DNA from: Sandaracinaceae bacterium
Lineage (GTDB): Bacteria > Myxococcota_A > Polyangia > Polyangiales > Sandaracinaceae
Assembly (NCBI GenBank): GCA_019637095.1
Contig: JAHBWG010000076.1
Coordinates: 1 to 47,327, forward strand
Length of the DNA stretch: 47,327 nt
Reading direction: 5' to 3'
Under the pieces are notes generated by a model. That model was not told where the DNA came from. It saw nothing but the letters and a program-made list of their open reading frames with translations, and ran no database searches. Positions 10,755-17,639 of this stretch are shown piece after piece. The position numbers were made by a program, and so were the translations under genes. The first letter of the stretch is position 1, and every line of letters starts with the position of its first letter.

Positions 10755-12905
10755 ATGAGTCCCCTTGGAATGACGCTCGTCTTCGTCGTCTTCGGCGGAG
10801 CGTTCGCCTGGTCGGCCGTCCGGCGGTGGCGCCTCTTGAACGTGGGCACGCCGGAGCCGCGGTTCACGTGGCAGACCTTCGAGGCGCTCGCGGCGCGCGT
10901 GAAGAACGTGCTCGTCTACGCGCTCGCGCAGAAGAAGATGCCGCAGAACGACCGCTATCGGGTCGCCGGCCTCGCGCACATCGGGATCTTCCTCGCGTTC
11001 CAGGTGCTGCTGCTCAACAGCGTGCTCCTGTGGGCGCGCGGCTTCGACGCGAGCTTCGACTTCTGGGGCCTGCTCTCGACGAGCCACATCGTCGGTCAGC
11101 TCTACTCGTTCGCGAAGGAGCTGTCGGCCGGGGCCGCGATCCTCGGCGCGAGCGTGTTCGTCTACTACCGCCTCGTCACCAAGCCCGCGCGGATGAGCTT
11201 CGGGCTCGAGGGGCTGCTCATCCTGTTCATCATCATCACGATGATGCTCGCCGATTACGTCTACGTCGGCGGCAACGTCGCGCGCGCCGCCTCGGTCGCG
11301 GGCGCGACGCCCGCGTGGGCGTGGTACGAGCCCGTCGGCTCGGCGCTCGCGATCGTGTTCGCGCGGTTCCCTCACGGCGCCATCGTCGCGCTCGAGCACG
11401 TCGGCTTCTGGTACCACGCGACGTGGGTGCTCGCGTTCGCGAACCTCCTGCCGTACTCGAAGCACTTCCACATCCTCACGGTGCTGCCGAACGTGTTCGC
11501 GGAGCCGCTCGACGCCAAGGGCAAGCTCCCCGACGTCGAGGACATCGAGGGCAAGATCGAGAACGACCTGCCGATCGGCGTGAGCCGGCCGGAGCACTTC
11601 ACCTGGAAGCACATCCTCGACCTCTACACCTGCACCGAGTGCGGCCGCTGCAGCGACAACTGCCCCGCCTACACGACGGGCAAGAAGCTCTCGCCCAAGC
11701 ACCTCACGCTCGCGCTGCGCGACCACCTCTACGATCTCGAGCCGCACTACGTCGGCACCTTCGGCATCGACAAGTTCACCGAGCCCAAGGACGAGTCGAA
11801 GCTGCGCGTGCACGGCGACCCGCCCGAGGGCTACCACCGCAAGCTCTCGCCGGTGGACCTCGTCGGCGACGTGGTCGACCCCGAGGTGATCTGGGCGTGC
11901 ACGACGTGCCGCGCCTGCGAGGAGCAGTGCCCGGTCAACATCTCTTACGTGGACAAGATCGTCGAGATGCGGCGCCACGAGATGATGATCAAGAACGAGT
12001 TCCCGCACGACTTCGCGAAGGCGTTCCAGGCGATCGAGGTGAACGGCAACCCGTGGAACCTCCCGGCGATGGACCGCGGCAAGTGGACCAGCGAGCTGGA
12101 CTTCGAGGTGCCGACCGTCGAGGACGCGCCGGACGCCGACGTGATCTACTGGGTCGGCTGCGCGGCGAACTACGACGACCAGGCGAAGAAGGTCGCGCGC
12201 AGCTTCGCGAAGCTGATGCACCACGCGGGCGTCGAGTTCGCGATCATGGGCACCGCGGCGACTTGCACGGGCGACCCGGCGCGGCGCGCGGGCAACGAGT
12301 ACCTCTTCCAGATGCTCGCGCAGCAGAACGTCGAGGCGCTCAACGAGAACGGCGCGGCCAGGAAGAAGGTCGTGACCGCGTGCCCGCACTGCTTCAACAC
12401 GATCGCGAACGAGTACCCCGCGTTCGGCGGCAAGTACGACGTGGTGCATCACACGGAGCTGCTCGACGAGCTGATCCGCGACGGCAAGCTCCGGCCGACG
12501 CGGCGCGTCGACAAGAAGATCGCCTACCACGACAGCTGCTACCTCGGCCGCTACAACGAGGTCTACGACAGCCCCCGCGACGTCCTGCGCGCGATCCCCG
12601 GCGTGACGCTCGAGGAGGTGGCCTACTGGAACAAGGACCGCGGCCTCTGCTGCGGCGCGGGCGGCGCGCAGATGTGGAAGGAAGAGGAGGCGGGCAAGGA
12701 GCGCGTGAACAACAAGCGCACCCTGCAGCTCCTCGAGACGGGCGCCGACACCATCGCGAGCGCATGCCCGTTCTGCATGACGATGCTCGCCGACGGCGTG
12801 AAGGCCGCCGAGCGCGAGGACGACGTCGACGAGCTCGACGTGGCGCAGATCCTCGAGCGCTCGATCGACTTCCAACGCGCCGCGCACGACGAGGCGGCCG
12901 AGTAA
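10755..12905 (+). CDS. Membrane-bound iron-sulfur oxidoreductase, EtfD/FadF and HdrD-like
   Basis: A 716-residue fusion protein. The N-terminal half (about 1-265) is a multi-spanning membrane domain of the NarI/HdrE type with conserved histidines in GLAHIGIFLAFQ and ALEHVGFWYH, likely heme ligands. A ferredoxin-like domain follows with C293-C296-C299-C303 and C382-C385-C388-C392, giving two [4Fe-4S] clusters. Two CCG-type domains end the protein: the first has the CTGDPARR variant, the second CCGAGGAQMW followed by CPFC. This architecture matches EtfD/FadF proteins that pass electrons from electron-transfer flavoprotein to menaquinone during fatty-acid beta-oxidation. The physiological donor is inferred from family, since no etf genes are in view. 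GGAGGT at 10746 sets the start. Confidence 0.85.
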   Translation: MSPLGMTLVFVVFGGAFAWSAVRRWRLLNVGTPEPRFTWQTFEALAARVKNVLVYALAQKKMPQNDRYRVAGLAHIGIFLAFQVLLLNSVLLWARGFDASFDFWGLLSTSHIVGQLYSFAKELSAGAAILGASVFVYYRLVTKPARMSFGLEGLLILFIIITMMLADYVYVGGNVARAASVAGATPAWAWYEPVGSALAIVFARFPHGAIVALEHVGFWYHATWVLAFANLLPYSKHFHILTVLPNVFAEPLDAKGKLPDVEDIEGKIENDLPIGVSRPEHFTWKHILDLYTCTECGRCSDNCPAYTTGKKLSPKHLTLALRDHLYDLEPHYVGTFGIDKFTEPKDESKLRVHGDPPEGYHRKLSPVDLVGDVVDPEVIWACTTCRACEEQCPVNISYVDKIVEMRRHEMMIKNEFPHDFAKAFQAIEVNGNPWNLPAMDRGKWTSELDFEVPTVEDAPDADVIYWVGCAANYDDQAKKVARSFAKLMHHAGVEFAIMGTAATCTGDPARRAGNEYLFQMLAQQNVEALNENGAARKKVVTACPHCFNTIANEYPAFGGKYDVVHHTELLDELIRDGKLRPTRRVDKKIAYHDSCYLGRYNEVYDSPRDVLRAIPGVTLEEVAYWNKDRGLCCGAGGAQMWKEEEAGKERVNNKRTLQLLETGADTIASACPFCMTMLADGVKAAEREDDVDELDVAQILERSIDFQRAAHDEAAE

Positions 12906-13004
12906 CCGTTCACGGACGCTCGCCGGGCTCTCCGCCGGATCATCGGCGACACCTGCGCCGGCTCCCCATTGTCAGCGGGATCGCGCCGTGTTTTCTTGTG
13001 CGCC

Positions 13005-13925
13005 ATGGGTGTGCACGACGAGATCCACCGGCTGGTCAGTGAGCACAGGGTCGTCCTGTTCATGAAGGGGACGCGGATGGCGCCCCAGTGTGGCTTCTCC
13101 GCGCGTTCCGTCGACATCCTCGACGAGTACCTCGACGACTACCGCACGGTCGACGTGCTGGCCGACCCGCGCATGCGCGAGGCGATCAAGGACTTCAGCT
13201 CCTGGCCGACCATCCCGCAGCTCTACGTGGACGCGAAGTTCGTCGGCGGCTCCGACATCATCCACGAGATGACCAAGTCGGGCGAGCTCTCCGAGGTGCT
13301 CGGCGCCGCGCGGCTCGAGCTGAGCACGCCGAAGGTCACGTTGACGAAGGCGGCGGAGGCGGCGTTCATCCGCTTCTGGGAGGTCGAGGGGGACACGGAG
13401 GAGCCGGTGGTGCGCCTGACCATCAGCTCGAACTGGGAGCCGCTGCTCGATCTCGATCAGGAGCGCGAGGGCGACCTCGTGCTCGACATGGGCGAGCTCG
13501 ACCTGGTGATGACGCGCTCGACCGCGCGCCGCGCCGACGGCGTGCGCGTCGACTACGTGGAGCGCGGCGGCGACATCGGCTTCAAGGTCGACGTGCCCAA
13601 GCGCCCGCCGATGGTGAACCAGCTCACGGTGGACGAGCTCAAGCGCTGGATGGACGAGGGCAAGCCCCACCTGCTCCTCGACGTGCGCACGCCCGAGGAG
13701 TGGTCGACCGCGAAGATCGAGGGCGCGGTGCCGCTCGCGGAGGTCGCGGAGCGGCTCGAGGGGCTCGACCGGGACAAGACCATCGTCTTCATGTGCCACC
13801 ACGGCATGCGCTCGGCGCAGGCGGCGGCGCACCTGCTCGCCCAGGGCTTCCGCGACGTCCACAACCTCCAGGGCGGCATCGACGCCTGGTCGCTGCACGT
13901 CGACCCGAGCGTCCCGCGGTACTGA
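13005..13925 (+). CDS. Monothiol glutaredoxin / A-type-like / rhodanese fusion
   Basis: A 306-residue soluble protein of three modules. Residues 1-100 are a Grx4-type monothiol glutaredoxin (VVLFMKGTRMAPQCGFSARSV, active C29-GFS; WPTIPQLYVDAKFVGGSDI binds glutathione). Such proteins carry [2Fe-2S] clusters. Residues 105-205 resemble the A-type (HesB/IscA) fold (VTLTKAAEAAFIRFWE, GDIGFKVDVPKRPP) but have no cysteine, so this module cannot ligate iron in the usual way. Residues 207-306 are a rhodanese (LLLDVRTPEEW) with active-site loop M-C264-HHGMRS. The fusion suggests a role in cluster transfer or sulfur trafficking, which is inference. The ATG at 13005 starts the Grx fold; an upstream in-frame start (12969) would only add a poor leader. 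Confidence 0.88.
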   Translation: MGVHDEIHRLVSEHRVVLFMKGTRMAPQCGFSARSVDILDEYLDDYRTVDVLADPRMREAIKDFSSWPTIPQLYVDAKFVGGSDIIHEMTKSGELSEVLGAARLELSTPKVTLTKAAEAAFIRFWEVEGDTEEPVVRLTISSNWEPLLDLDQEREGDLVLDMGELDLVMTRSTARRADGVRVDYVERGGDIGFKVDVPKRPPMVNQLTVDELKRWMDEGKPHLLLDVRTPEEWSTAKIEGAVPLAEVAERLEGLDRDKTIVFMCHHGMRSAQAAAHLLAQGFRDVHNLQGGIDAWSLHVDPSVPRY

Positions 13926-13935
13926 TGCAGCGCTC

Positions 13936-14304
13936 GTGATGCAAGTCTGGTTGCAGGCGGCGCCCGCCGGGTACGGGGTGGCGCTCTTGCAGACGCTGCT
14001 CGCGCTCGCCGCGGTGTGCATCCTCGCGTGGGTGGTGCTGCGCTGGAGCGCGCGGCGCGGCCTCGGGCACGGGACGGGCCGGCGCGTGAAGGTGCTCGAG
14101 CGCGTGCCGCTCGACGGCCGGCGCGCGCTCTACCTCGTGGAGGTCGGCGGCCGCGTGCTCTTGCTCGGCGCCGGCGAGGGCGCGGCCCCCGCGGTGCTCG
14201 CGGAGCTCGCGCTCGACGAGCTCCCGGAGGTGGCCGACCCCAAGGGCTTCGGCGAGCTCGTCGCGCGCTTGCGCGGCGCGGCGCCCAAAGAGCCGCCCGC
14301 CTGA
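13936..14304 (+). CDS. fliO: FliO-family protein (orphan)
   Basis: A 122-residue protein with one transmembrane helix (about 15-38, GVALLQTLLALAAVCILAWVVL) and a small cytoplasmic beta domain: RRVKVLERVPLDGRRALYLVEVGGRVLLLGAGEG then VLAEL. This is the FliO/MopB pattern of the flagellar export-gate assembly factor. No fliP, fliQ, fliR or other flagellar or type III secretion gene is nearby, so it is an orphan and the family name may overstate its role. It starts 10 bases after the Grx/rhodanese fusion gene (GTG 13936; an ATG follows immediately) and may be co-transcribed with it. Its last 37 codons are duplicated at 15606. Confidence 0.65.
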   Translation: MMQVWLQAAPAGYGVALLQTLLALAAVCILAWVVLRWSARRGLGHGTGRRVKVLERVPLDGRRALYLVEVGGRVLLLGAGEGAAPAVLAELALDELPEVADPKGFGELVARLRGAAPKEPPA

Positions 14305-14376
14305 GCTCGCTCACGCGCGCTCACGAGAGCAAGCGGCGCGCGCGCTCCGCGACGGCGGCGCGGACCTCGCGCGCGA
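14191..14376 (+). repeat. 186-bp direct repeat, left copy
   Basis: Holds the last codons and stop of fliO plus the 3' end (56 bp) of the ferritin-domain gene in inverse orientation. It matches 15606-15791 base for base except at 14226 (G versus C) and 14348 (C versus T). Confidence 0.95.
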
Positions 14377-14479
14377 TCCGGCGCTGGACGGGGACGGGGA
14401 CGATGTGGACCCGCGTCACGAGCGGGACGACCCAGCACCTCATGGCGGTCTGGGGGCTCTGAACCGCGCGCGTCGGGCG

Positions 14480-14677
14480 TCACGCCCACACGTCGGCGAG
14501 CGCGAGGGTCCGGGCGTCCTCGGGGACGCGGGTGAGGAACGTGTCCCGGATCCCCTCGTCGTGGATCTTCAGCGCCCGCTCGCGAAGGCGCTGGGCGGCC
14601 TCGGCGATCGCGGCGCGGGCCTCGTCTTCGTGGCCGCTCGCGTGGAGCGCCTCGGCGCGGGCCGGTGAGTAAGCCAT
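14480..14677 (-). pseudogene. Remnant: C-terminus of a kinase/TPR-type regulator
   Basis: A 65-codon minus-strand frame reading SPARAEALHASGHEDEARA, then AIAEAAQRLRERALKIHDEG and TFLTRVPEDARTLALA. This resembles the extreme C-terminus of large Ser/Thr kinase or AAA-TPR regulators common in myxobacteria, where 'AEALxAxGDxxxARxAIxxARxRLLxRAxxIxDPxLRxxFLxRVPENARTLxLA' ends the protein. The homology stops abruptly where the toxin operator begins (about 14673), and nothing of the kinase or its remaining TPRs follows, so I read it as a truncated leftover rather than a gene. Confidence 0.5.
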
Positions 14678-14697
14678 TGACTGAGTAGGTCAATGGC
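14673..14697 (+). promoter_or_regulatory. Toxin-antitoxin operator/promoter palindrome
   Basis: GCCATTGAC-TGAGTAG-GTCAATGGC is a perfect 9-bp inverted repeat. It contains a TTGACT -35-like element (14677-14682), with TAGCCT (14699-14704) 16 bases further as a possible -10. It lies just before the BrnT start, where autoregulating antitoxins usually bind. Confidence 0.6.
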
Positions 14698-14709
14698 ATA
14701 GCCTTGGCT

Positions 14710-14993
14710 GTGCGGCTCGAATGGGACCCCGCCAAAGATGAAGCGAATCGAGCGAAGCATGGGATCGGCTTCGCGGAGGCGAGCGAGTTGCTCACCTCCG
14801 GCGTCGAGTGCCTCGAGATCTACGACCAGGAGCACTCCGATGACGAGGACCGCTTCATCTCGGTCGGGCCCATCTCGCGAGGCCTGGCGTCGTCGTCTGG
14901 ACGGAGCGCGACGCGGAGACGGTTCGGATCGTGAGCGCTCGCAAGGCGACGACGCGCGAGGCTCGGCTGTTTCGCGAACACATGGGAGAGTAG
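14710..14993 (+). pseudogene. brnT: BrnT-family toxin, frameshifted
   Basis: The 5' part reads VRLEWDPAKDEANRAKHGIG then FAEASELL and SDDEDRFISVGPISRG, the diagnostic BrnT ribonuclease pattern. At about 14885 the frame is lost: the original continues to a stop at 14937, but the expected BrnT C-terminus (GVVVWTERDAETVRIVSARK then ATTREARLFREHMGE) lies in another frame and ends at 14993, three bases before the antitoxin. One lost or two gained bases explain it. The encoded product would lack the C-terminal catalytic strands, so the toxin is probably inactive unless the shift is a sequencing error. An alternative TTG start at 14704 adds two codons. Confidence 0.75.
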
Positions 14994-14996
14994 TCG

Positions 14997-15284
14997 ATGA
15001 GCAAGACCCAGGAGCTGACGGCGGCCGACTTCGCGCGGTCGCTGAACCGCAGCCAGCGAAAGCGGATCATGCGCGGCGAGCTCGCGCCGGGGGACGTCGC
15101 TGCCCTGCGGCGCTTCGTCGGTCTGACGCAAGTGGAGTTCGCGAAGGCGATGGGAATCAGCGTGCACACGCTGCGGAACTGGGAGCAGGACCGACGCGTG
15201 CCCGAGGGTCCGGCGCTGGCCCTGCTGCGAATCGCGGCCCGCCACCCGAGGATCATTCGCGAGGAGCTGGCTTCGGCTGCCTGA
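14997..15284 (+). CDS. Helix-turn-helix antitoxin (XRE/NadS-like)
   Basis: A 95-residue DNA-binding protein. After a short N-terminal segment (LTAADFARSLNRSQRKRIMRGE), the helix-turn-helix lies at about 38-66: RRFVGLTQVEFAKAMGISVH then TLRNWEQDRRVPEGPALALLRIAA. The 'TLRNWEQGRRxPxGPAxxLLxxAAxHP' tail is typical of NadS-like XRE antitoxins that pair with RelE- or BrnT-type toxins. It starts three bases after the toxin remnant and is intact, so it is now an antitoxin without a complete partner. It probably binds the palindrome at 14673-14697. The classical BrnA (ribbon-helix-helix) is absent, making this a BrnT/XRE pairing. Confidence 0.82.
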   Translation: MSKTQELTAADFARSLNRSQRKRIMRGELAPGDVAALRRFVGLTQVEFAKAMGISVHTLRNWEQDRRVPEGPALALLRIAARHPRIIREELASAA

Positions 15285-15309
15285 GAGCGCGGCACGAGCC
15301 TCGACCGTA

Positions 15310-15465
15310 TCGTGGAAAGCCGTCTTGCTCCTCGGCGCGCTCGAGGAACCGCGGCCAGTGCTCTCGTACCAGCGCGTACAGCAGCGTGTCCTCGGGATGG
15401 CGGCGTGCGTAGCCGTCCGCTCGTGCGGGGAGCGGACAGGAGGTCTCGCGTGACGTCGCGCCCAC
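15310..15465 (-). mobile_element. IS91-family transposase remnant (N-terminal zinc-binding region)
   Basis: The minus strand reads YARRHPEDTLLYALVREHWP then RFLERAEEQDGFPRY. This matches the start of IS91-family transposases ('xRxPExTxLYxxVxEHxxxFLxxAxxxxGxxLPRxV') just before their zinc-binding cysteines. The frame then degenerates, and the catalytic HUH/Tyr domain is missing. It is a short fossil between the antitoxin gene and the second copy of the 186-bp repeat. IS91 elements move by rolling-circle replication and can carry neighbouring DNA. Confidence 0.6.
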
Positions 15466-15605
15466 ACGCGCTCATCGGTCCGAGCGGCTCGTCGTTGGGC
15501 ACCGTGCCGACGAGCCCGACGTGATCGTCGCCGCCGACTGGACCGTCGACCTCGGCCCGGAGGGAGGTGAGGGCGCAGGCCGCGTCGTCGGCCAGGGCTC
15601 GTCCT
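15466..15605 (+). other. Unassigned DNA between IS91 remnant and repeat
   Basis: No supported gene. Frames here are short and look like random GC-rich translation; one minus-strand stretch (CALTSLRAEVDGPVGGDDHV) may be a further gene fragment, but I cannot name it. Confidence 0.4.
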
Positions 15606-15791
15606 GCGGTGCTCGCGGAGCTCGCGCTCGACGAGCTCCCCGAGGTGGCCGACCCCAAGGGCTTCGGCGAGCTCGTCGCGCGCTTGCGCGGCGCGGCGCC
15701 CAAAGAGCCGCCCGCCTGAGCTCGCTCACGCGCGCTCACGAGAGCAAGCGGCGCGCGCGCTCTGCGACGGCGGCGCGGACCTCGCGCGCGA
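15606..15791 (+). repeat. 186-bp direct repeat, right copy
   Basis: Second copy of 14191-14376. Here the fliO tail is a headless remnant, while the overlapping 3' end of the ferritin-domain gene is the functional one. Confidence 0.95.
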
Positions 15792-17580
15792 GGGCGCCGG
15801 GCTGCGCCTCCACGAAGCGGCCGTGCGCGGCGCGCCGGAGCGCCCCCGCCGACGGGCGCGCTCCGCGGTGAGGCACGCCGAAGGACGCGTCGTCGAGGAG
15901 GCGCTCGACCTCGCGTCGCACCGGCTCGCCGCCGCGCGCGAGGCAGAACGCGAGCACCGCCCACGCGAGCTCCGCGTGGCGCGCCTCCTCCTGCGCGAGC
16001 CGCTCCACCACGTCGTGGGCCTCCGGGTCGCTGGTGCGCGCGCGCGCCGCGGTGAGCGCCGCGCTCGCGTAGCCCTCGCCGAGGCAGCCGTCGACGAGCG
16101 CTTCGCGGGCCATGCGCACGAGCGACTCCTCGGCGCTCTCGTCGGGGGGCGGCAGCGGCTCGGCCGGCGGCGCCTCGAGCGCCACGCCCGCGTGTCGGCT
16201 CGCGAGCGCGGCGCAGGCCTTCGCGTGGGCGCGCTCTTCGTCGGCTGCCTGCTCGGCCCACGCGACGAGCGCGTCCGGCGCTCCCGCGCGGCGCAGGTCG
16301 TCGGCGAGCTCGAGGAACGTCGCGACGCTCGCGGCCTCGAGGCGCGCGTCGCGTCCCCACGCGATCGCGAGCGCTACCCGATCCGCGAGCCGCGGCGCCG
16401 GCGCGCCGCGCGGCCGGCGCTTCGTCGTCCGCAGCCGCGGCTGCCGCCCGCCGGCGCGGCGCGACGGGCGCCCGTGGGCCATCGAGCCGAACAGCAGCGC
16501 GAGGACCCAGAACGCCGCGGCGATCAAGAGCAGGACCCCCACGCCGCCGGCGGCGCCGAGCAGCGTCGGGACGAGCCGCTTCTCGCGTGCCGCGAGCACC
16601 ACCCCGATGACCAAGAGCGGGAGCGCGCTCAGCGCGATCAGCCACTGGAGCACCGCGCGCGGCGTCGAGAGCGTGGAGTCGTAGTAACCCCCGTGGACCG
16701 CGAGCAGACCGTCTTCGAGCACCGCCAGCGACGGCGTCTGTCGCTCGCTCGACCACGCCGGCGCCGTGGTCCACGACCGATCCTCGCGTCGGATCTCGCG
16801 CAGCTCCATGTCGCCGTCCGTCGTCGCGACGAGGAACGCGACGCCGCGCGGCGTCTGGTACGGCTCGCCGAACAGCTCCGAGACGTCGTCGGGCATCGGG
16901 CGCGACGACCACGTCTGTGCGCCGAGGTCGAAGAAGTGGATCGTCCGGTCGTCGGTGAACGCGATCGCCTGGGTCGCGTCGAGCGCGGCCGAGGCCACGA
17001 CCGAGGTGCTCCATGGGACGGAGAGCTCGCGGATCTCCCCGTCGTGCACGAGCCGCGCCGAGTAGACGGGGGGCAGGGGCTCCGCGTTTGCGTCGACGTC
17101 GTACGTGTAGGGGTAGCCGAGGATGAGGACCGCGCCCGCGTCGAGCGCGACGACGCGCTCGATCAGGAACTCCAGGTCGAGCCCCCGGGCCAGCTCGTCG
17201 CACGGCTCGCGCCAGCCCGCGCGGATGACGAGCTCCATTCCGTCCTGGACGGTCGTCCACCGCCGTCCGTCTCCGAGCGGCGTGCCGACGCACAGCGGCG
17301 GCCAGGGCGCCGTATCGTCCCAGACGCGCGACGAGAGGTCGAAGCGCTGCATACGTCCGTCCTCGCACGTGCGCTCGAGCGTTCCGTCCGGGCCCGCGCC
17401 ATCCGTCGTCCCGGGACAGCCTGGGCCCGAGCTGGTCCAGACGCCGTCCTCGAGGACCTCGACCTCGCCCTGGTCCAGTCGCGCGTCGTACGGGTCGATG
17501 CCCAAGAGCGCGAACGCCACGACGCCCGCCGCGGCCAGCGGCAGCGCGAAACCGAGCGCGGACCATCCGAACGTGCGCAT
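15736..17580 (-). CDS. Membrane protein with propeller-like region and C-terminal ferritin-like domain
   Basis: A 614-residue protein. A signal anchor (about 7-27) is followed by an extracytoplasmic beta-rich region (about 35-300) with repeated short strands (MELVIRAGW, AGAVLILGYPYTYD, QAIAFTDDRTIHFFDLGAQTW, GLLAVHGGYYD), suggesting a kelch/galactose-oxidase-like propeller. Two transmembrane helices (about 309-330 and 340-365) and a basic linker lead to a cytoplasmic ferritin-like four-helix bundle (about 400-550). Its diiron pattern is E415, E449-x-x-H452, E502, E532-x-x-H535 (EERAHA and EEARHAELAW). The frame is continuous, so this is a true fusion or two genes joined by one base error near 16490. 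Substrate unknown. The 3' end is duplicated at 14321-14376. Confidence 0.7.
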   Translation of the reverse strand: MRTFGWSALGFALPLAAAGVVAFALLGIDPYDARLDQGEVEVLEDGVWTSSGPGCPGTTDGAGPDGTLERTCEDGRMQRFDLSSRVWDDTAPWPPLCVGTPLGDGRRWTTVQDGMELVIRAGWREPCDELARGLDLEFLIERVVALDAGAVLILGYPYTYDVDANAEPLPPVYSARLVHDGEIRELSVPWSTSVVASAALDATQAIAFTDDRTIHFFDLGAQTWSSRPMPDDVSELFGEPYQTPRGVAFLVATTDGDMELREIRREDRSWTTAPAWSSERQTPSLAVLEDGLLAVHGGYYDSTLSTPRAVLQWLIALSALPLLVIGVVLAAREKRLVPTLLGAAGGVGVLLLIAAAFWVLALLFGSMAHGRPSRRAGGRQPRLRTTKRRPRGAPAPRLADRVALAIAWGRDARLEAASVATFLELADDLRRAGAPDALVAWAEQAADEERAHAKACAALASRHAGVALEAPPAEPLPPPDESAEESLVRMAREALVDGCLGEGYASAALTAARARTSDPEAHDVVERLAQEEARHAELAWAVLAFCLARGGEPVRREVERLLDDASFGVPHRGARPSAGALRRAAHGRFVEAQPGALAREVRAAVAERARRLLS

Positions 17581-17639
17581 CGTCGCCGCACTATCGACGA
17601 CGAGCGCGCGGCGCGGACATGGGGTGACGGACGACGGCG

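Noticed and set aside
10018-12887. Very long minus-strand frame extending upstream of the PEGA gene
   Set aside because: It covers the plus-strand DUF1232 and EtfD-like genes; protein character starts only at MTRPVRDRR (10010).
15472-15729. 85-codon minus-strand frame across the right repeat
   Set aside because: Arg/Ala-rich shadow with no motif; the same frame arises from the left copy, so it only reflects the duplication.
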